From Cristatella mucedo (taxonomy: Eukaryota; Bryozoa; Phylactolaemata; Cristatellidae): 64,000 bases of DNA. A model generated the notes under the pieces. The model was not told the DNA's origin. It made no database searches and saw only the letters and a program-made list of their open reading frames with translations. The translations under genes and the position numbers were made by a program. Positions 1 through 11,260 of the stretch are shown here, one piece after another; the stretch's first letter is position 1; each line of letters begins with the position of its first letter. The DNA is taken from NCBI GenBank assembly GCA_009760855.2, contig WPIO01000103.1, positions 112,001 to 176,000 of the forward strand, given 5' to 3'.

Positions 1-1821
1 CACAAGTGTCTCTGAATTTATTTTGGCAATGCCCTAAGACAGCAGCAACAGGCCTCTGTTAGGCCACCGGCAAGATAGGCAGTTCGATTAGTGAGATATA
101 AGCTACTTAAGTAATTCAGCTGATCTGTTCCTCATTGGGCCATCATCTGACGGGATTGTGATTGCTGCAGCTGCAAACTAGTTTTCGGCTAGGCTTGCTG
201 AGAGTAATTTTGACTGAGTGCTCAGTCCCTACCTCAGCTCTCAGTCCCACCTTCGGCATAGGCCAGTGCAGCCCACCGCTAGGTAGAAGAGCCTGCTGGA
301 TGGTGACGATGACCGATTTGCCTGGTTTGCTACTGCCGTATTTCGCTTCGTCCAGAGTCGATTGACACAAGGCCACCTGCACAAGCTACGTGGCCTTCTG
401 TCCGAATGGCCGAGTGTACAAGTCAGTTGTGGTCCCGAGTTGTGCAGGGTATATGCCAGACTTTGATGAACCAGCCATGTAAACCCGACCAGGCGCCCGG
501 GCCGAAGCCTCTGCCCCTTCCTCTTCATGCTGCAGTGTAGCATCTGACCGTGATCCTAGTCTTAGGCCGTGCCCTCCCTGTGCCGTGAGAAGTGTTTGGG
601 GTCTGCCAGACCGAAGCAGCAGCGTGCGCCAAGCTAGCTTCTACTCCGTGGTTAACCATCTGCTGCGCTACGTGTATGAACTTGGTCACGCCACTGCATG
701 CCAGTCTTTGTTGAACGACCGCCTAGCACAGTGTATGCTCAAATGTAGCACTCGTGAGGGGCGAGACTGCGTGTGTAAGCGTGGGTGTGGCAATGTCCTG
801 CAGAGCATTGCCAGCACTGGCACTATTGTGTAAGCCTGCTACTGCTATCCTTTCTGCATCTCCTCGGGCTTGCCAGACCAAGCACAGGCCAGGCTGGCGA
901 GTTGGCGCGGCTTGTCAGAACTCCAGTCGTTGCCAGCAAAGATTGTTGCCGAAAAGCTGCTCGTGCTTGTCTGGTGTCTGCGTATCTATCCACTTGCCAC
1001 TACTGCTGCTCGCTGCTGCTTGCTGCTGTCTGTGTGGTAGTGCTTGCTGCGTGCTGCTTACTGCTCGCTGCTGCCGCTTGCTGATCAATGCTGCTTGCTT
1101 CTGCCGCGCTTGCTACTTGCTAGTAATGCTTACTGCTGCTGCTGCTTGCTGCTGCTGCTTGCAGCTGCTCAATACTGCTGCTGCTCACTGATTGCAGCTG
1201 CTGCTTGCTGCCTTTAATTGCCATAGACAGAGGGCCACTTTTATTCAAATATTGTCAACTCCCATCGTGAGGTTCGTTGACTGCCAGACTTTAAAAAAGA
1301 TTCCCCCTTGGTTAGCCTATAACTTTTTATGCTGTTGCCTAACCTGTAATCTCAGTTCCATGGCTATGCCTTCTTCCTGCCAGGTAACCGTTCTCAGCTC
1401 AGAGATCAGAAAATATGCCAATGTTATCGCAACTTAGTTCGAGCGACTCAAAATGCGTTCTCAGTGTTAATCCGCATGATTGTTAACGGCTGCTTTCAGT
1501 GTGCTGCAATTGCTTTAGTTTTCTTTGCACGGCGGCTCGTGTCGGAGCACCCACAAGTTCATCAGCGTTCCAGCCAACCAGCAGGCACTATTTAATGGGC
1601 TTCATAGATTTTCAATGGGCAATATCCTGCCGCAAGACCAAGCCTCCTAAGAGCAGTCACGTGCTCTATACTGTTGTGGCTCCGCTGTTTTTGGTTTGTT
1701 TGTGGGCCTCTTCACCTTCTCCTCCCACTCTGGGAGAGGATGTGCCGTGGTCTGCTAGAAGGGTACTCCCTCACGCCCCCTCCTTATGGGCTAAACTAGG
1801 ACTCGACAAGTGCAGCTCCAC
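1..1821. other. No gene recognised; presumed ADPGK intron or upstream sequence
   Basis: No convincing coding exon was seen on either strand. Because the ADPGK exon at 1951 starts in mid-protein, this stretch is probably the preceding intron, but the upstream exons (the N-terminal third of the kinase) were not found here. Open frames in this stretch are short and match no family I recognise. A degenerate TGC-rich patch is listed separately. Confidence 0.5.
1006..1205. repeat. Degenerate TGC/CTG-rich low-complexity tract
   Basis: About 200 bp of imperfect TGCTGCT and TGCTTGCTGC units. Open frames across it give only Cys/Leu/Ala-rich strings that simply reflect the repeat, so they are not treated as genes. 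Confidence 0.8.
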
Positions 1822-1956
1822 GTGCAGGTAGCTGTTTCCTTTCTGCTGCAGGTACCGGTCGTAGTTGTCTCCTCGCTGTTGCACATGCAGGCAGTTGTCT
1901 CCTCTGTTGCTGCTGCATGTCCAGACAGTTGTCTCCTCTCGCTGCTTTAGGTGCAG
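1822..1956 (+). repeat. Minisatellite of splice-acceptor-like units
   Basis: Roughly five tandem units of about 25-35 bp. Each has a pyrimidine run (variants of GTTGTCTCCTC or GTTTCC) followed by a CAG. The last unit merges into the acceptor of the ADPGK exon (TTTAG followed by GTGCAG at 1946-1956). Several CAGs in the array could act as 3' splice sites. Unit boundaries were judged by eye. Confidence 0.7.
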
Positions 1957-2430
1957 CTCGTCGGCCCGGTGGGCCCGCAGCTGCAGCGGCTGCTCGACCC
2001 GCGCATCGACGTGCCGGCCGGCAGTCGCGTGCCCGAGGACGAGCTTCACCTGATCATGGAGTACCGAGTGAAGGAAAGCTGGGCGGGCCTGTCTAGCCCC
2101 GTCGCCACGCGCTTCATCACGTCACACGACGAGCGCAACTCGAGGGGCGAGCTGACTGACGTGTTCTTTGCCGAGATCGTGCCGTCGTCGTCGTCGCCCG
2201 ACGCCTCGTCGCCGCCAGCAGCGGCGACTGCTGTGTCGCAGTCGTTCGATCCCGACCTGGTCATCTTGTCGGGGCTGCACATGCTCGAGTCGCAGCAGGA
2301 CGCCGCCTGGCTGGAGGACAAGCTGTCGCGCATCGCTGCTCAGCTCGCCGCCGTCCCGCCATCGCTGCCCGTTCACCTGGAGCTGGCGAGCATGGTGAAC
2401 GAGGCGTTCCTCAAGAACATCGCCGACAAG
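1951..2430 (+). CDS. ADPGK: ADP-dependent glucokinase, penultimate coding exon (partial gene)
   Basis: This internal exon encodes 160 residues of the middle of ADP-dependent glucokinase, which phosphorylates glucose using ADP and, in animals, is associated with the endoplasmic reticulum. The frame shows the family blocks GPVGPQL, ITSHDERN, DLVILSGLHMLE and PVHLELASM in the expected order. The acceptor is a pyrimidine tract ending TTTAG before 1951; a second in-frame AG at 1956 would drop two residues. The donor is AAG|GTCAGT after 2430, phase 0. The next exon continues the family alignment without a gap. Upstream exons (substrate-binding N-terminal part) are outside the window. A serine/alanine-rich insert follows the ITSHDERN block, around exon residues 75-92. 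The family is recognised from memory of its conserved blocks; no search was run. Confidence 0.93.
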
Positions 2431-3801
2431 GTCAGTGCTGGCTGCTCTGCCGTGCCGAAGCCAGCGGCCTCCTTATGTCCCCGCCCAGATCCTCTCGTCC
2501 TCGCCCTGCCCCACCCTGTGTGAAAAGGGCTGGCTCGATGCCGGCTTGCTGCGAACAGCGTGACCTCGGTATGGCTGCGTGAGTTGGTAATGTCCGTCGC
2601 GAGAAGGGGGAGACCGTGAGTGCGATTGCTGCAGACAGACAGGCCGATTGCTCCTCCTCGTAGTGTTCGCTCTCTCCAACGTCGATTGCCAACTACAATT
2701 GCCGAATCAAGTAGGGCTGACTGGGGGAGCCAGCGGTTACAGCGGCAGCTCCGCGAGTGAATAGAAGCTAATGCATTTTGCCCCATTTCTTTCATAATAA
2801 TGATAGTAATAGCACCGAGGCATTTACGTAGGACCCTAAGAGAAGCAAATTTGCGCCTAGGCACGTGTGCGCTGGCGAGTCGTTAGAACCGCCTTGCCCG
2901 CTGTCACCGCTCCCAGTGAAATATCGCTGCGCAGTTTCGAGCAGTTTTGACCTCCGTGGCCACGGGAGCGAAGCTAGAGCTCTGCCTGCGGCGGCGGGCT
3001 AAGACCCGGCAGAACCCGAGCGAGAATCCTGCAGAATTCAGCAGCCTCGTGTTCATGCAGCGGCAGACGAGCCACCGGCAGCAGCGAGCGCCCTGTCCAT
3101 CTGCCGGCAAGAAGGCCTTGCCTGCACGCAGCTGGTGCTCAGACCCGCGATCCGGGATCTGCAGTGCAGCTGCAGCAGCGCCGAGAGCCCGGTGCGAGAT
3201 CGGCACTGCCGCCACTGCGGCGGCGCCGAGTCTCGAGCCAGTTTCGTCAGCAAACGGCCGCAGCTGCCGATATCTTGCAGCCACATCTAACCCCTCTGCC
3301 TCTCCATCAACCAGCCGGTGCTCTCTTTTCGGGCCTCGCCTCGCTCAGTACCGGCCTAGCACTCCTCGCTCGGTGCCTCGTAGTGGAGGCCTGCGGGCAG
3401 GGTTCGACCTGCCGAATTGTGTCGGCTTCGCGGCGTGAGCGGCCTGCGTGCACTGCAGATGCTCTGCTGCTCTGTGCCCCTCGTCGGCAGGGCCCCTTGT
3501 GCCAGCGTTTTCTTTCGCTGCCTATGGGGGCGGCCGGCCCGGGCTGCCCCGGCTAGTCCGACCGACGCGTCCTGTCTTGTCACTTGGGCGACTGGCTCGG
3601 TGGCGAGTGATGCGACGTCAGCCTCCTCGAGGCGTTGTCGGCTGAGTGGCGCTCGCGAGAGGCTGCTCACCTCGGACGTCCGTTGGCACCACTACGTATG
3701 CCTCTGTATGCGGCTCTCCTTGGTGCGGCATTTGGGGGGAATGCCTGCGCCTCGATCGCTGCATCCTCTGCTGCATGGCTCGCTCGCTCGCCTGCCTGCA
3801 G
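2431..3801 (+). other. ADPGK last intron
   Basis: A GT-AG intron of 1371 bp (donor GTCAGT, acceptor CCTGCCTGCAG). It is GC-rich, especially over 2900-3780, and carries long accidental open frames on both strands that resemble nothing recognised. No repeat family is evident inside it. Confidence 0.85.
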
Positions 3802-4356
3802 GTGTTCGAGCAGGTCAGCTCGGTCGGCCTGAACGAGCAGGAGCTCGGCTTCCTCATGCGCGCGCTCGGCGCCGACGTCGATCTCGGTGCGGACCGCCAT
3901 CCGACCGTGTCGGGAGTCGTCGACGCGCTCAAGTACATCCTGCGCTATGCCGCCGGCAGCGACGGCCGCCGATCTGCCGAGCTGGCGCCGGCCAGCCGCC
4001 TCAGCCGCGTTCACTTCCACTGCCTGACGTTCCATGTGCTCGCGTCGCAACCGACCATGTGGAGCAATGGTGCCGCCGCTGTGGCGGCAGGCGCTCGCAT
4101 CGCCACCACGCAGGCGTGCGACTCGGAGCGGGTGCACCATGCGAGCGTCGAGCTGAAGGTGCCACGACGCCTGCAGCTGTCTCGAGGTGCACCGCCCGTC
4201 GACTTTGATGCCTCCGAGCCCGTGATCCGTTGGTCTGAGGATGGCCTCGACTTTTCGTTCAGCCCGGTGCTGGTGTGCAAGCAGCCGCTGAAGACGGTCG
4301 GACTGGGCGACGCCATATCTGCCACTGGCCTTTTGTACTCTCGCTACTTACGCTAG
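3802..4356 (+). CDS. ADPGK: ADP-dependent glucokinase, last coding exon
   Basis: The terminal exon encodes 184 residues and a TAG stop. It starts phase 0 after CTGCAG and continues the previous exon as ...IADK then VFEQVSSVGLNEQEL, the expected family order. Further blocks are SRVHFHCLTFHVLA, AAAVAAGARIATTQAC and, near the end, the catalytic signature VGLGDAIS. The aspartate of that GLGD motif (codon 4309-4311) is the expected general base of the ribokinase-like ADP-kinase fold. No frameshift or internal stop is seen, so the gene looks functional as far as it can be read. Together with the previous exon, 344 residues are visible; family members are near 500, so about one third is off the left edge. 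Confidence 0.94.
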   Translation: MFEQVSSVGLNEQELGFLMRALGADVDLGADRHPTVSGVVDALKYILRYAAGSDGRRSAELAPASRLSRVHFHCLTFHVLASQPTMWSNGAAAVAAGARIATTQACDSERVHHASVELKVPRRLQLSRGAPPVDFDASEPVIRWSEDGLDFSFSPVLVCKQPLKTVGLGDAISATGLLYSRYLR

Positions 4357-4996
4357 CCGCTGCTCGACGATGCACATTGCGTCTTCCGGCGGCACTGCGC
4401 CCCTAGCGGCGATAACTCGGCGTTCTTCGTTTCCCTTCCTTCCGTTTTCCTTCTGGGGGAGGCTTCTTCCCTCTTCTGAGAAGTGACTACTGTAGTGTTG
4501 CAGCTTAATCTATTGCTGAGCTTACATCATGGCGGTTCGTAGGAGCTGTTAATGCATGGATTTAAGCTATGCAACCAGAGCGTTCGAAGGTTCGAAGGTT
4601 GTCAAGTGCGCAAGCTGTAGGCTGAACTTAATTGAAAGAGGTGACAAAATGACTGTGACGTGCTCTGTGATAGACCCGGGGTGCTGTCAAGGCCGAGGGC
4701 AAGCCTTTGTGGCACGGGAGGGTGTAGGTTTGTGCTGGATGTGTTTACAGCCGATTTGTATGCCGAAACCGGTATCCCGACATGTTTGAATAAGCTGGAG
4801 CGCATTGGTGTGTTTTGTATGTCGACCTAATACAGCTGATTTTTTACTGGTGATGTCTGCAGTGGAATCACTCTGTGGCACTAGGATAAGATTAGGGCAA
4901 AACTTATTTTTTAGTGAACTCAGGAATAGCCTAAAGACCATCCAAGCATGCGATGAAGCTGAATTAGCTGAATACAGCCTCGAGTGGCTGCCACTG
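4357..4996 (+). other. ADPGK 3' flank / presumed 3' UTR with a small Cys-rich ORF
   Basis: The sequence after the ADPGK stop has no recognised gene. An ATG-started frame at 4556-4789 could encode 77 residues with clustered cysteines (CASC, PGCCQ, CWMC), but it matches no family I know and lies where the 3' UTR is expected. No clear polyadenylation signal was found before the CT repeat. Confidence 0.4.
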
Positions 4997-5284
<288 letters not shown>

Positions 5285-5364
5285 ACTCTCATCTCTTCTG
5301 TACATGCTCACACACCATCGGTGCAAATGCAAGCAGGCATGCGTGCACACCCATGCACACACCA

Positions 5365-7094
5365 GTGCTCTGGCTACCAGAGTAGCTCTACTAAGCGTGA
5401 GCTTGAAAAAGCATAAAAAAGGTTAGCGCTGACTGTTCAACAGGCATACGAGGACTGCTGTAGGTCGTACCAATCGACCCTAGCAAAGGCTGAGTCTATC
5501 TTCAATAAAAAATAATGTTTAATCAATGATGCACAATCCAAAAATGCTGATGTCGACGATCAACCATCTGTTCAACCTCTCCCAGGTGAGCTCCTTGCCA
5601 AATGATCTCTGTCATGATCTAGCTGATCGCTTCTCTAGGTTCTTTGTCCAGAAGATGGACAAGATCAGGGAGTCCATCCCTGTGCGGTGGCAGCATCCCC
5701 CTGGAATGATAATAATAATAATAATAATAATTCACTTGATAAAGCGCCCTCGGAGAACGTAATCTCTCTCTAGGCGCTTTACATTTGCTGTCCCTCAATT
5801 CCTGGCATCACCTGAATGTCTGCATTCAAGGAGATCGCTAGTGACTTCGTCCTGAAGTTCATATCCCCATGAAAGGAGACAACTAGTCCTTTGGACCCTA
5901 TTCTCACTGTCCTGCTTCTATAATGCATTGATCTGCTGCTGCCATGCATAACTAACATCATTAATATGTCATTAGCCTCAGTTCATGTCCCTGCACCTCT
6001 CAAAACGGCTATAGTCAGGCCACTACTCAAGAAAGCAGCACTAGACCAAGAGAATCTGAGAAACTTCCTCCCAGTCTCCCTTCAACCGTTCCTATCAAAG
6101 ACACTGGAACGAATCGTGGCAGACTAGCTGAACTCATATATTGAAACTTCAAATCTTACTTGTAAGCCCCAGTCTGGTTTTAGAGCTAATCACTCCACAG
6201 AGTCAGCATTTCTTCGGGTGTACAACGACCTACTTAGGAATGCAGACATAGATTGAATATCTCTGGTTGTTTTGCTCGATCTTTCGATACTATCGATCAC
6301 CAAGCCCTTCTTGAGTGCCTCTCATCTAGCCTAGGAATTACTGGCACTGCTTTGCAAATGTTCAGGTCCGATCTCAGTGTGATACTCCAGAGTATAGATG
6401 TGAATGGATAAAGATCATCCGAGAAGCCTCTGAAGTGTGGAGTACCTCAGGGCGATGTGCTTGGTCCGGTTTCTTTCACGGTTTGTACTCTTCCTCTTGC
6501 CAATGTGATGGTCAAGCACAATCTAGGCTTTCACTCCCAGCAGTTCAATGGCGTCCATACTGAGCAGCAATCCTGCATAGCATTGCTCCAGCTTGTTTAT
6601 ATGAAATACGTCATACTCGAGGTTCTCAGATCTATTCCCCCATCAGGCCAAGCATCGTACCACCCGCTTTTCGGAATCCAACAGTTTACCAATACCTCGT
6701 GCAAACCTTAAATCCTTTGGAGACCGTGCATTTAGTTCGTATGCTCACAAAGCCTGGAACTCCCTCCCGACTTGCGTCACAATATCCCCTGATTTGACCA
6801 CATTTAAAAAGAACTTAAAAACACCTATTTAGGACAGCATTTAGTGGGTCCCTGTGATTCGTCCTTGATGTGCTTATGCGTGCTGACACTGTGCATGCTG
6901 CCACTAACCACATTTGCATGCTGACCCTGTGCATGTCACCCCTAACCATGTTATTCATGTTGTTTGTTTATCAAGCATGATATTACTCACCATTCAATTG
7001 GGTTTCCCTTTGCAGCAAATGTAAAGCGCATAGAAAGAGATTAAGTTCTCCGAGGGCGCTTTATCAAGTGCATTATTATTATTAATATTATTAC
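5365..7094 (+). mobile_element. LINE A (CR1/L2-type non-LTR retrotransposon), decayed, internally deleted
   Basis: Plus-strand remnant of the second ORF. 5365-5708 encodes the endonuclease-RT linker (frames with LTVQQAYEDC and DLADRFSRFF). From about 5791 the RT begins: a DLLLPCITN-like block near 5925, then VPAPLKTAIVRPLLKKA, SKTLERIV and SGFRANHSTESAFLRV, followed by CGVPQGDVLGPV. The catalytic palm with the xxDD motif is missing; the sequence jumps near 6560 to the C-terminal LINE region. It ends with the family's 3' stem-loop (7022-7065) and an ATT tail. Stops and frameshifts are frequent, so it is dead. A short inverted LINE A tail interrupts it at 5709-5790. Confidence 0.88.
5709..5790 (-). 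mobile_element. LINE A tail-only insertion
   Basis: Only the (TAA)n tail and the terminal stem-loop of LINE A, in minus orientation, lie inside the plus-strand LINE A copy. It stops just past the stem-loop at TTTACATTTGCTG. It is 82 bp long. Confidence 0.85.
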
Positions 7095-7394
7095 CGTCAC
7101 GACCGCCTCGTACACTCGCCACAACATCGTAAGGCCTGCAAGTGCTGCCGAAGTCTCTGGATCTCGAGCAGCCTGTATCCTCTAGTGCAGACGTCTCGTA
7201 GTTTTCGATGAGGACACGAGGACCAAGGGAAGGCATGCCAAAAAAGAAAGGAAAGCACCGGTGCAGTAATGTCCTCTACTCGTTTTTTGGCCAGTTTGGT
7301 TGGAGGGCCGATCCAAGCTGTTAGCAGCGAGATGTTGAGTGCTCCAACAGACGTAGTAGTACTTCACGGCGCTTGGCTTTGGTAAGACAGTCAC

Positions 7395-8563
7395 GACTCA
7401 TGTGCTCAACGGCCTTGCACTGCTTTGATCCCTCCCAGCCCTCGAGCCAGTCGAATTCTCACAACTCCTTTGCTGCATGCATTGATGACATTCGCATAAG
7501 GATGGCAGCAAATTTTCTTAAATTGAATGATGATAAAAACCAACTTACTAGTTATGAGCAAACCAAGTGTGATTCAAAAATTGGAGGGGCTAACGCTCAA
7601 AATCGGCTCTGCCACCATATCTCCTGTTGAATCTGCACAAAATCTAGATGCCATGTTCCAAAGTGACCTTTCGTTAGACGACCACATCAGCTCCACAGTC
7701 AAGTCTTGACTACTTTCAGAATGTAACAATGGTAAAATTCGGGCTTGTTGAGACAGGGATACCACATCCAGGTTAGTCGTTAGTAGTAGTTAGTAGTTAG
7801 TGACATCCCGCCTTGACTTCCGTAACTCACTGCTTGCTGGTCTACTGGCCTGTGCAATCAGGCACTTACAGCTGGTGCAAAACTCTAGCTAGGCTTGTCT
7901 GTCGTGAGCTTCAGCAGTAACACATCACACAACTTCTCGCCGACCTTCAAGCAAGGCATCGACTTCAAGGTTTTATCACTTATTTTTAGGTCCATTCATT
8001 CTTTGGCTCCAGCCTACCCATCAGATCTACTCCCCCACCAGGCTAAGTATCGTTCCACTTGCTTTTCGGAATCTGGTCGTTTACCTATACCTCGTACGAA
8101 CCTCAAATCCTTTAGAGACCGTGCATTTAGTTCGTATGCTCCCGAAGCCTGGAGCTCACTTCCGCCTTGTGCTATAACAGCTCCTGATATGACTGCATTT
8201 AAAAAGAAACTAAAAATGGATCTATTTAGCACAGCATTTAGTGGGTCCCCGTGATTTGACCTTTAAGTGCTTATGCTTGCTGACACTGCATGCTGCCACT
8301 AACCATACTTGCATGCTGACCCTGTGCATGTCACCCCTAACCATGTATTTATGCTGTTTTTTGAGCATACTGCCACTAACCATACTTGCATGCTGACCCT
8401 GTGCACGGCACCCCTAACCATGTATTTATGCTGTTTATTGAGCATACTGCCACTAACCACTCGATCGTGTTTCCTTTGCAGCAAACGTAAAGCGCCTAGA
8501 AAGAGATTGAGTTCTTTGAAGGCGCTTTATCAAATATGTTATTATTATTATTATTATATATTA
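7395..8563 (+). mobile_element. LINE A 3' fragment with duplicated 3' UTR unit
   Basis: Covers the RT C-terminal region (IDDIRIRMAANFLKLN, then FKVLSLIFRSIHSLAPAY, then FRDRAFSSYAPEAWSSLP) with frameshifts near 7700 and 7900. The 3' UTR follows, then the AAAGCGCC stem-loop and an ATT tail. The 3' UTR holds an extra tandem copy of an approximately 89-bp unit (8286-8463). 7095-7394, between this and the previous copy, shows nothing recognisable. Confidence 0.88.
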
Positions 8564-9769
8564 TTTCATATGATCGATGAAGGCAGGCAGGAACTGGCAT
8601 ACGGCATAGGAAGCAGTACACCAATAGCAGATGGACAACACAGCGATGCTAAATCATTACTATCTGCTAGTTTTTCATGTGTACAAATCCTTTTATGATA
8701 GATAATTGTACAATAAGGGTATGTGGCGTTTTCACTGCGATGTCAGGCTTTTAGTGTATCCGTCGGTTAGTATCCCACAAAACTTCTAGTGCAGCCTTGC
8801 TACCTCAATTGGTCAGCCCTCCTCTGAGGGCATCCGACTCAAAACAGTTGCACCACCCCAAGCCACCAGAGTGCCTAGACGGTGGACTCTTTTTGGGGCC
8901 ATCCAGAACAATATTTATTATTTCTGCATGAAAGCCATAAAACAACTCGGCAATTTACCCGATCGCTGTCTGTTAATTTAAAAACCGACGCATTAAAAAT
9001 AGCTGTTAGCATTAAAATTGGTGACTTATCCCAACTATGTGAAGTTGGGTATATAATTTAGTTCTTTGTAATTACTATTGATTTGTTGCTCAAGGAAATC
9101 CATGCTGCTGATTCTCGATAGGCATTTTTGAATTTTGTACCACCACCGAAGGTTCAGCGTACTTTCTATTTTTGATCGACCGGTGGTCGTGTGTGCGACA
9201 GGAAATGCACACCTCACGTTGCTAGGCACGAAAGGCGGGCATGTCTCGAGGGAAATAGGGTAAGGATTTATGAGGGTACTTGAGCTGAGTGCGCTCGCAT
9301 TACATAAGTACATCGACAGTGTTTAGGCATTAAGCCGTGTGTCCAATGACAATTAAAAGCATCCAAATGCAGTCATGCAGTCATAATCTCAATAGCCTCT
9401 TATTCATCTTTGAGATCATTAACCTAATCTTAGTTTGAGTGGACTCTTAATCAACACTTTTTTGCCGAAATCTGAATTACATGACAATGACGTTCATAGT
9501 TTTGTGAAGCTTAGTTGACAATTTGAAGTTTCTGGCTTTTGCCACTCACGTATAGACTTGTTTTCTGTTTATAGCGGTTGATTTTTAGTTATTACATTCA
9601 ATTATTACGAGTTGATTTACTTTCAAAGGTATGTGGCCTTTTACAGAACGCTGACACAGGACCACTTTAGTAGTTCCAAAGTGACGGACTGCCGGCTGAT
9701 TATCTCCTTGAAATTCGTAGTGACACAGATTTCACTGCCGCTGTACTTATTTCTTGTGCCTAATTATGC
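8564..9769. other. No feature recognised
   Basis: AT-rich sequence with only short open frames (92 residues at most). No family was recognised on either strand. Confidence 0.5.
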
Positions 9770-9900
9770 ATCTCTTGCTTGGCCCGGGGGTCGTCGATGT
9801 GCTTGCCTTTGACGACCGAGGCCGCTCGAGCCATTCGGCATATTTCAAGCGTCTGGATAGAGATTAAGTTCATGTAGGGTGCTATACAAATGATTTAACG
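9770..9900 (+). mobile_element. SINE1, decayed
   Basis: A weak tRNA-like head (GCTTGGCCCGGGGG) is followed by a B-box-like GCTCGAGCC and the SINE1 tail with AGAGATTAAGTTC and GGGTGCTATACAAATGA. It aligns by eye to the better copies at 25150 and 29996. Confidence 0.65.
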
Positions 9901-9997
9901 TTGTTACCTGTTTGCTCAATTGTTTTGTCTTAAATGATAGTCGATTAATATAGTACGTCTTGTCGGGTGGGAGGTTGCTCAATTTTTGCATGTAGCT

Positions 9998-11260
9998 GTG
10001 TGGGTGTTACGCAGGAGAGTTTTGTATAGTGAACTCACAGCCTAGGCGGCTTTCAGGACGCATTCGGTAGCCAGCAGACTTCATCTCACGCAATGAAGAA
10101 AAAGTGGGAAGCACAGCAGAGTCGGAAGAGCAGTTGAGGGAGTGAGTAGCAAGAAAGCAGCAGCTCAGGACTGCCGTAAAGGATGAGCCATAGTCGGCAG
10201 CAGGAGAGAAGTTGTCGTTGCGCAAGAATTGTGGGTGGAAGCGAGTTCCACAGTCTAGGACCTGCAGAGCTAAAGCTTCAGTCGCCAACGGTCTTTGAGC
10301 AGAGGAATGAAACAGCTAATTTATTGCCCATACAGGACCTGAGGGCACGAGGTGGCTGAAACTGGTGCAGCAGTTCAGCTAAGTATGGAGGAGCCAAGCC
10401 GTGGCGGGCCTTGTGGGTCAGCGTAAGAACTTTGCTCTGTATCCGTTACTCAACCGGCATCCATCCTAGCTCTTTTCAACAAAGGAGACACGTGGTCAAA
10501 CATCTGGGACTTGAAGACTAGCTTTGCAGCCATATTCAAAGTCAACTGCAGTGGCCTTGTTGCTTTCTTCGGTAGCCCAGTCAAATGGGAATTAAAATAA
10601 TCAAGCCGAGACAGAACTGAGGAGCTAGTTAAATTTTAGCAAGCCACTTCGGAAGACGGCTCCTAATCTTAGATAGGGCTCGGACGTGATGGTAAGCTGT
10701 AGATGCAGTCTTCTGAATGAAACTATTAAAATTTAGGCAGCTGTCGATAACGAAACCTAAATTTTGAGCACGCGGTGATGGTCGCACAACAGCACTACCT
10801 ATCAGAACAGCAAAGTCTTTTAATTCAGCCACACGCTTAGGGAGTCCTATGAGCAGCAGTTCGGTACTATTGTCATTTAGTTTCAAAAAAAATTCTTCCA
10901 TGCAGGATCAAATGTCGGCAAGGCAAGCATTAAGTTTATCAGTCGTTGCATCAGATTCTGTCGGTTTGAATGACAAATACAGCTGGGTATCGTCAAGCAT
11001 AAAAGGGATATGCTATTCCATGGGCCTTAATCACTTTTCTCAGAGGTTGAGTATACACAGAAAACAGCAAAGGACCGAGTACAGAACCTTGAGGGACTCC
11101 ACCGGTGACGAGTCTCGTGTATGAGACCTGACCCCCACACGACACAGATTGAATACGATCAGACAAATATAATTTAAACTACGCCTGTGCCTTGCCTGAT
11201 AGACCGATAGTTGTTCTCAATCGCTCAAGTAGGACATCATGATTAAAGCGACGATTACCT
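9998..11260 (-). mobile_element. LINE B, RT C-terminal part, decayed
   Basis: Read on the minus strand. RT blocks include HDVLLERLRTTIGL (near 11210), a [10 protein letters not shown]-type block (near 11080) and LKLNDNSTELLLIGLPKR (near 10850). The C-terminal GYRMRPESRLG region follows, then the LINE B 3' end with CTATACAAAACTCTCCTGCG. Frames are broken. This lineage differs from LINE A in its C-terminus and 3' UTR. Confidence 0.85.
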
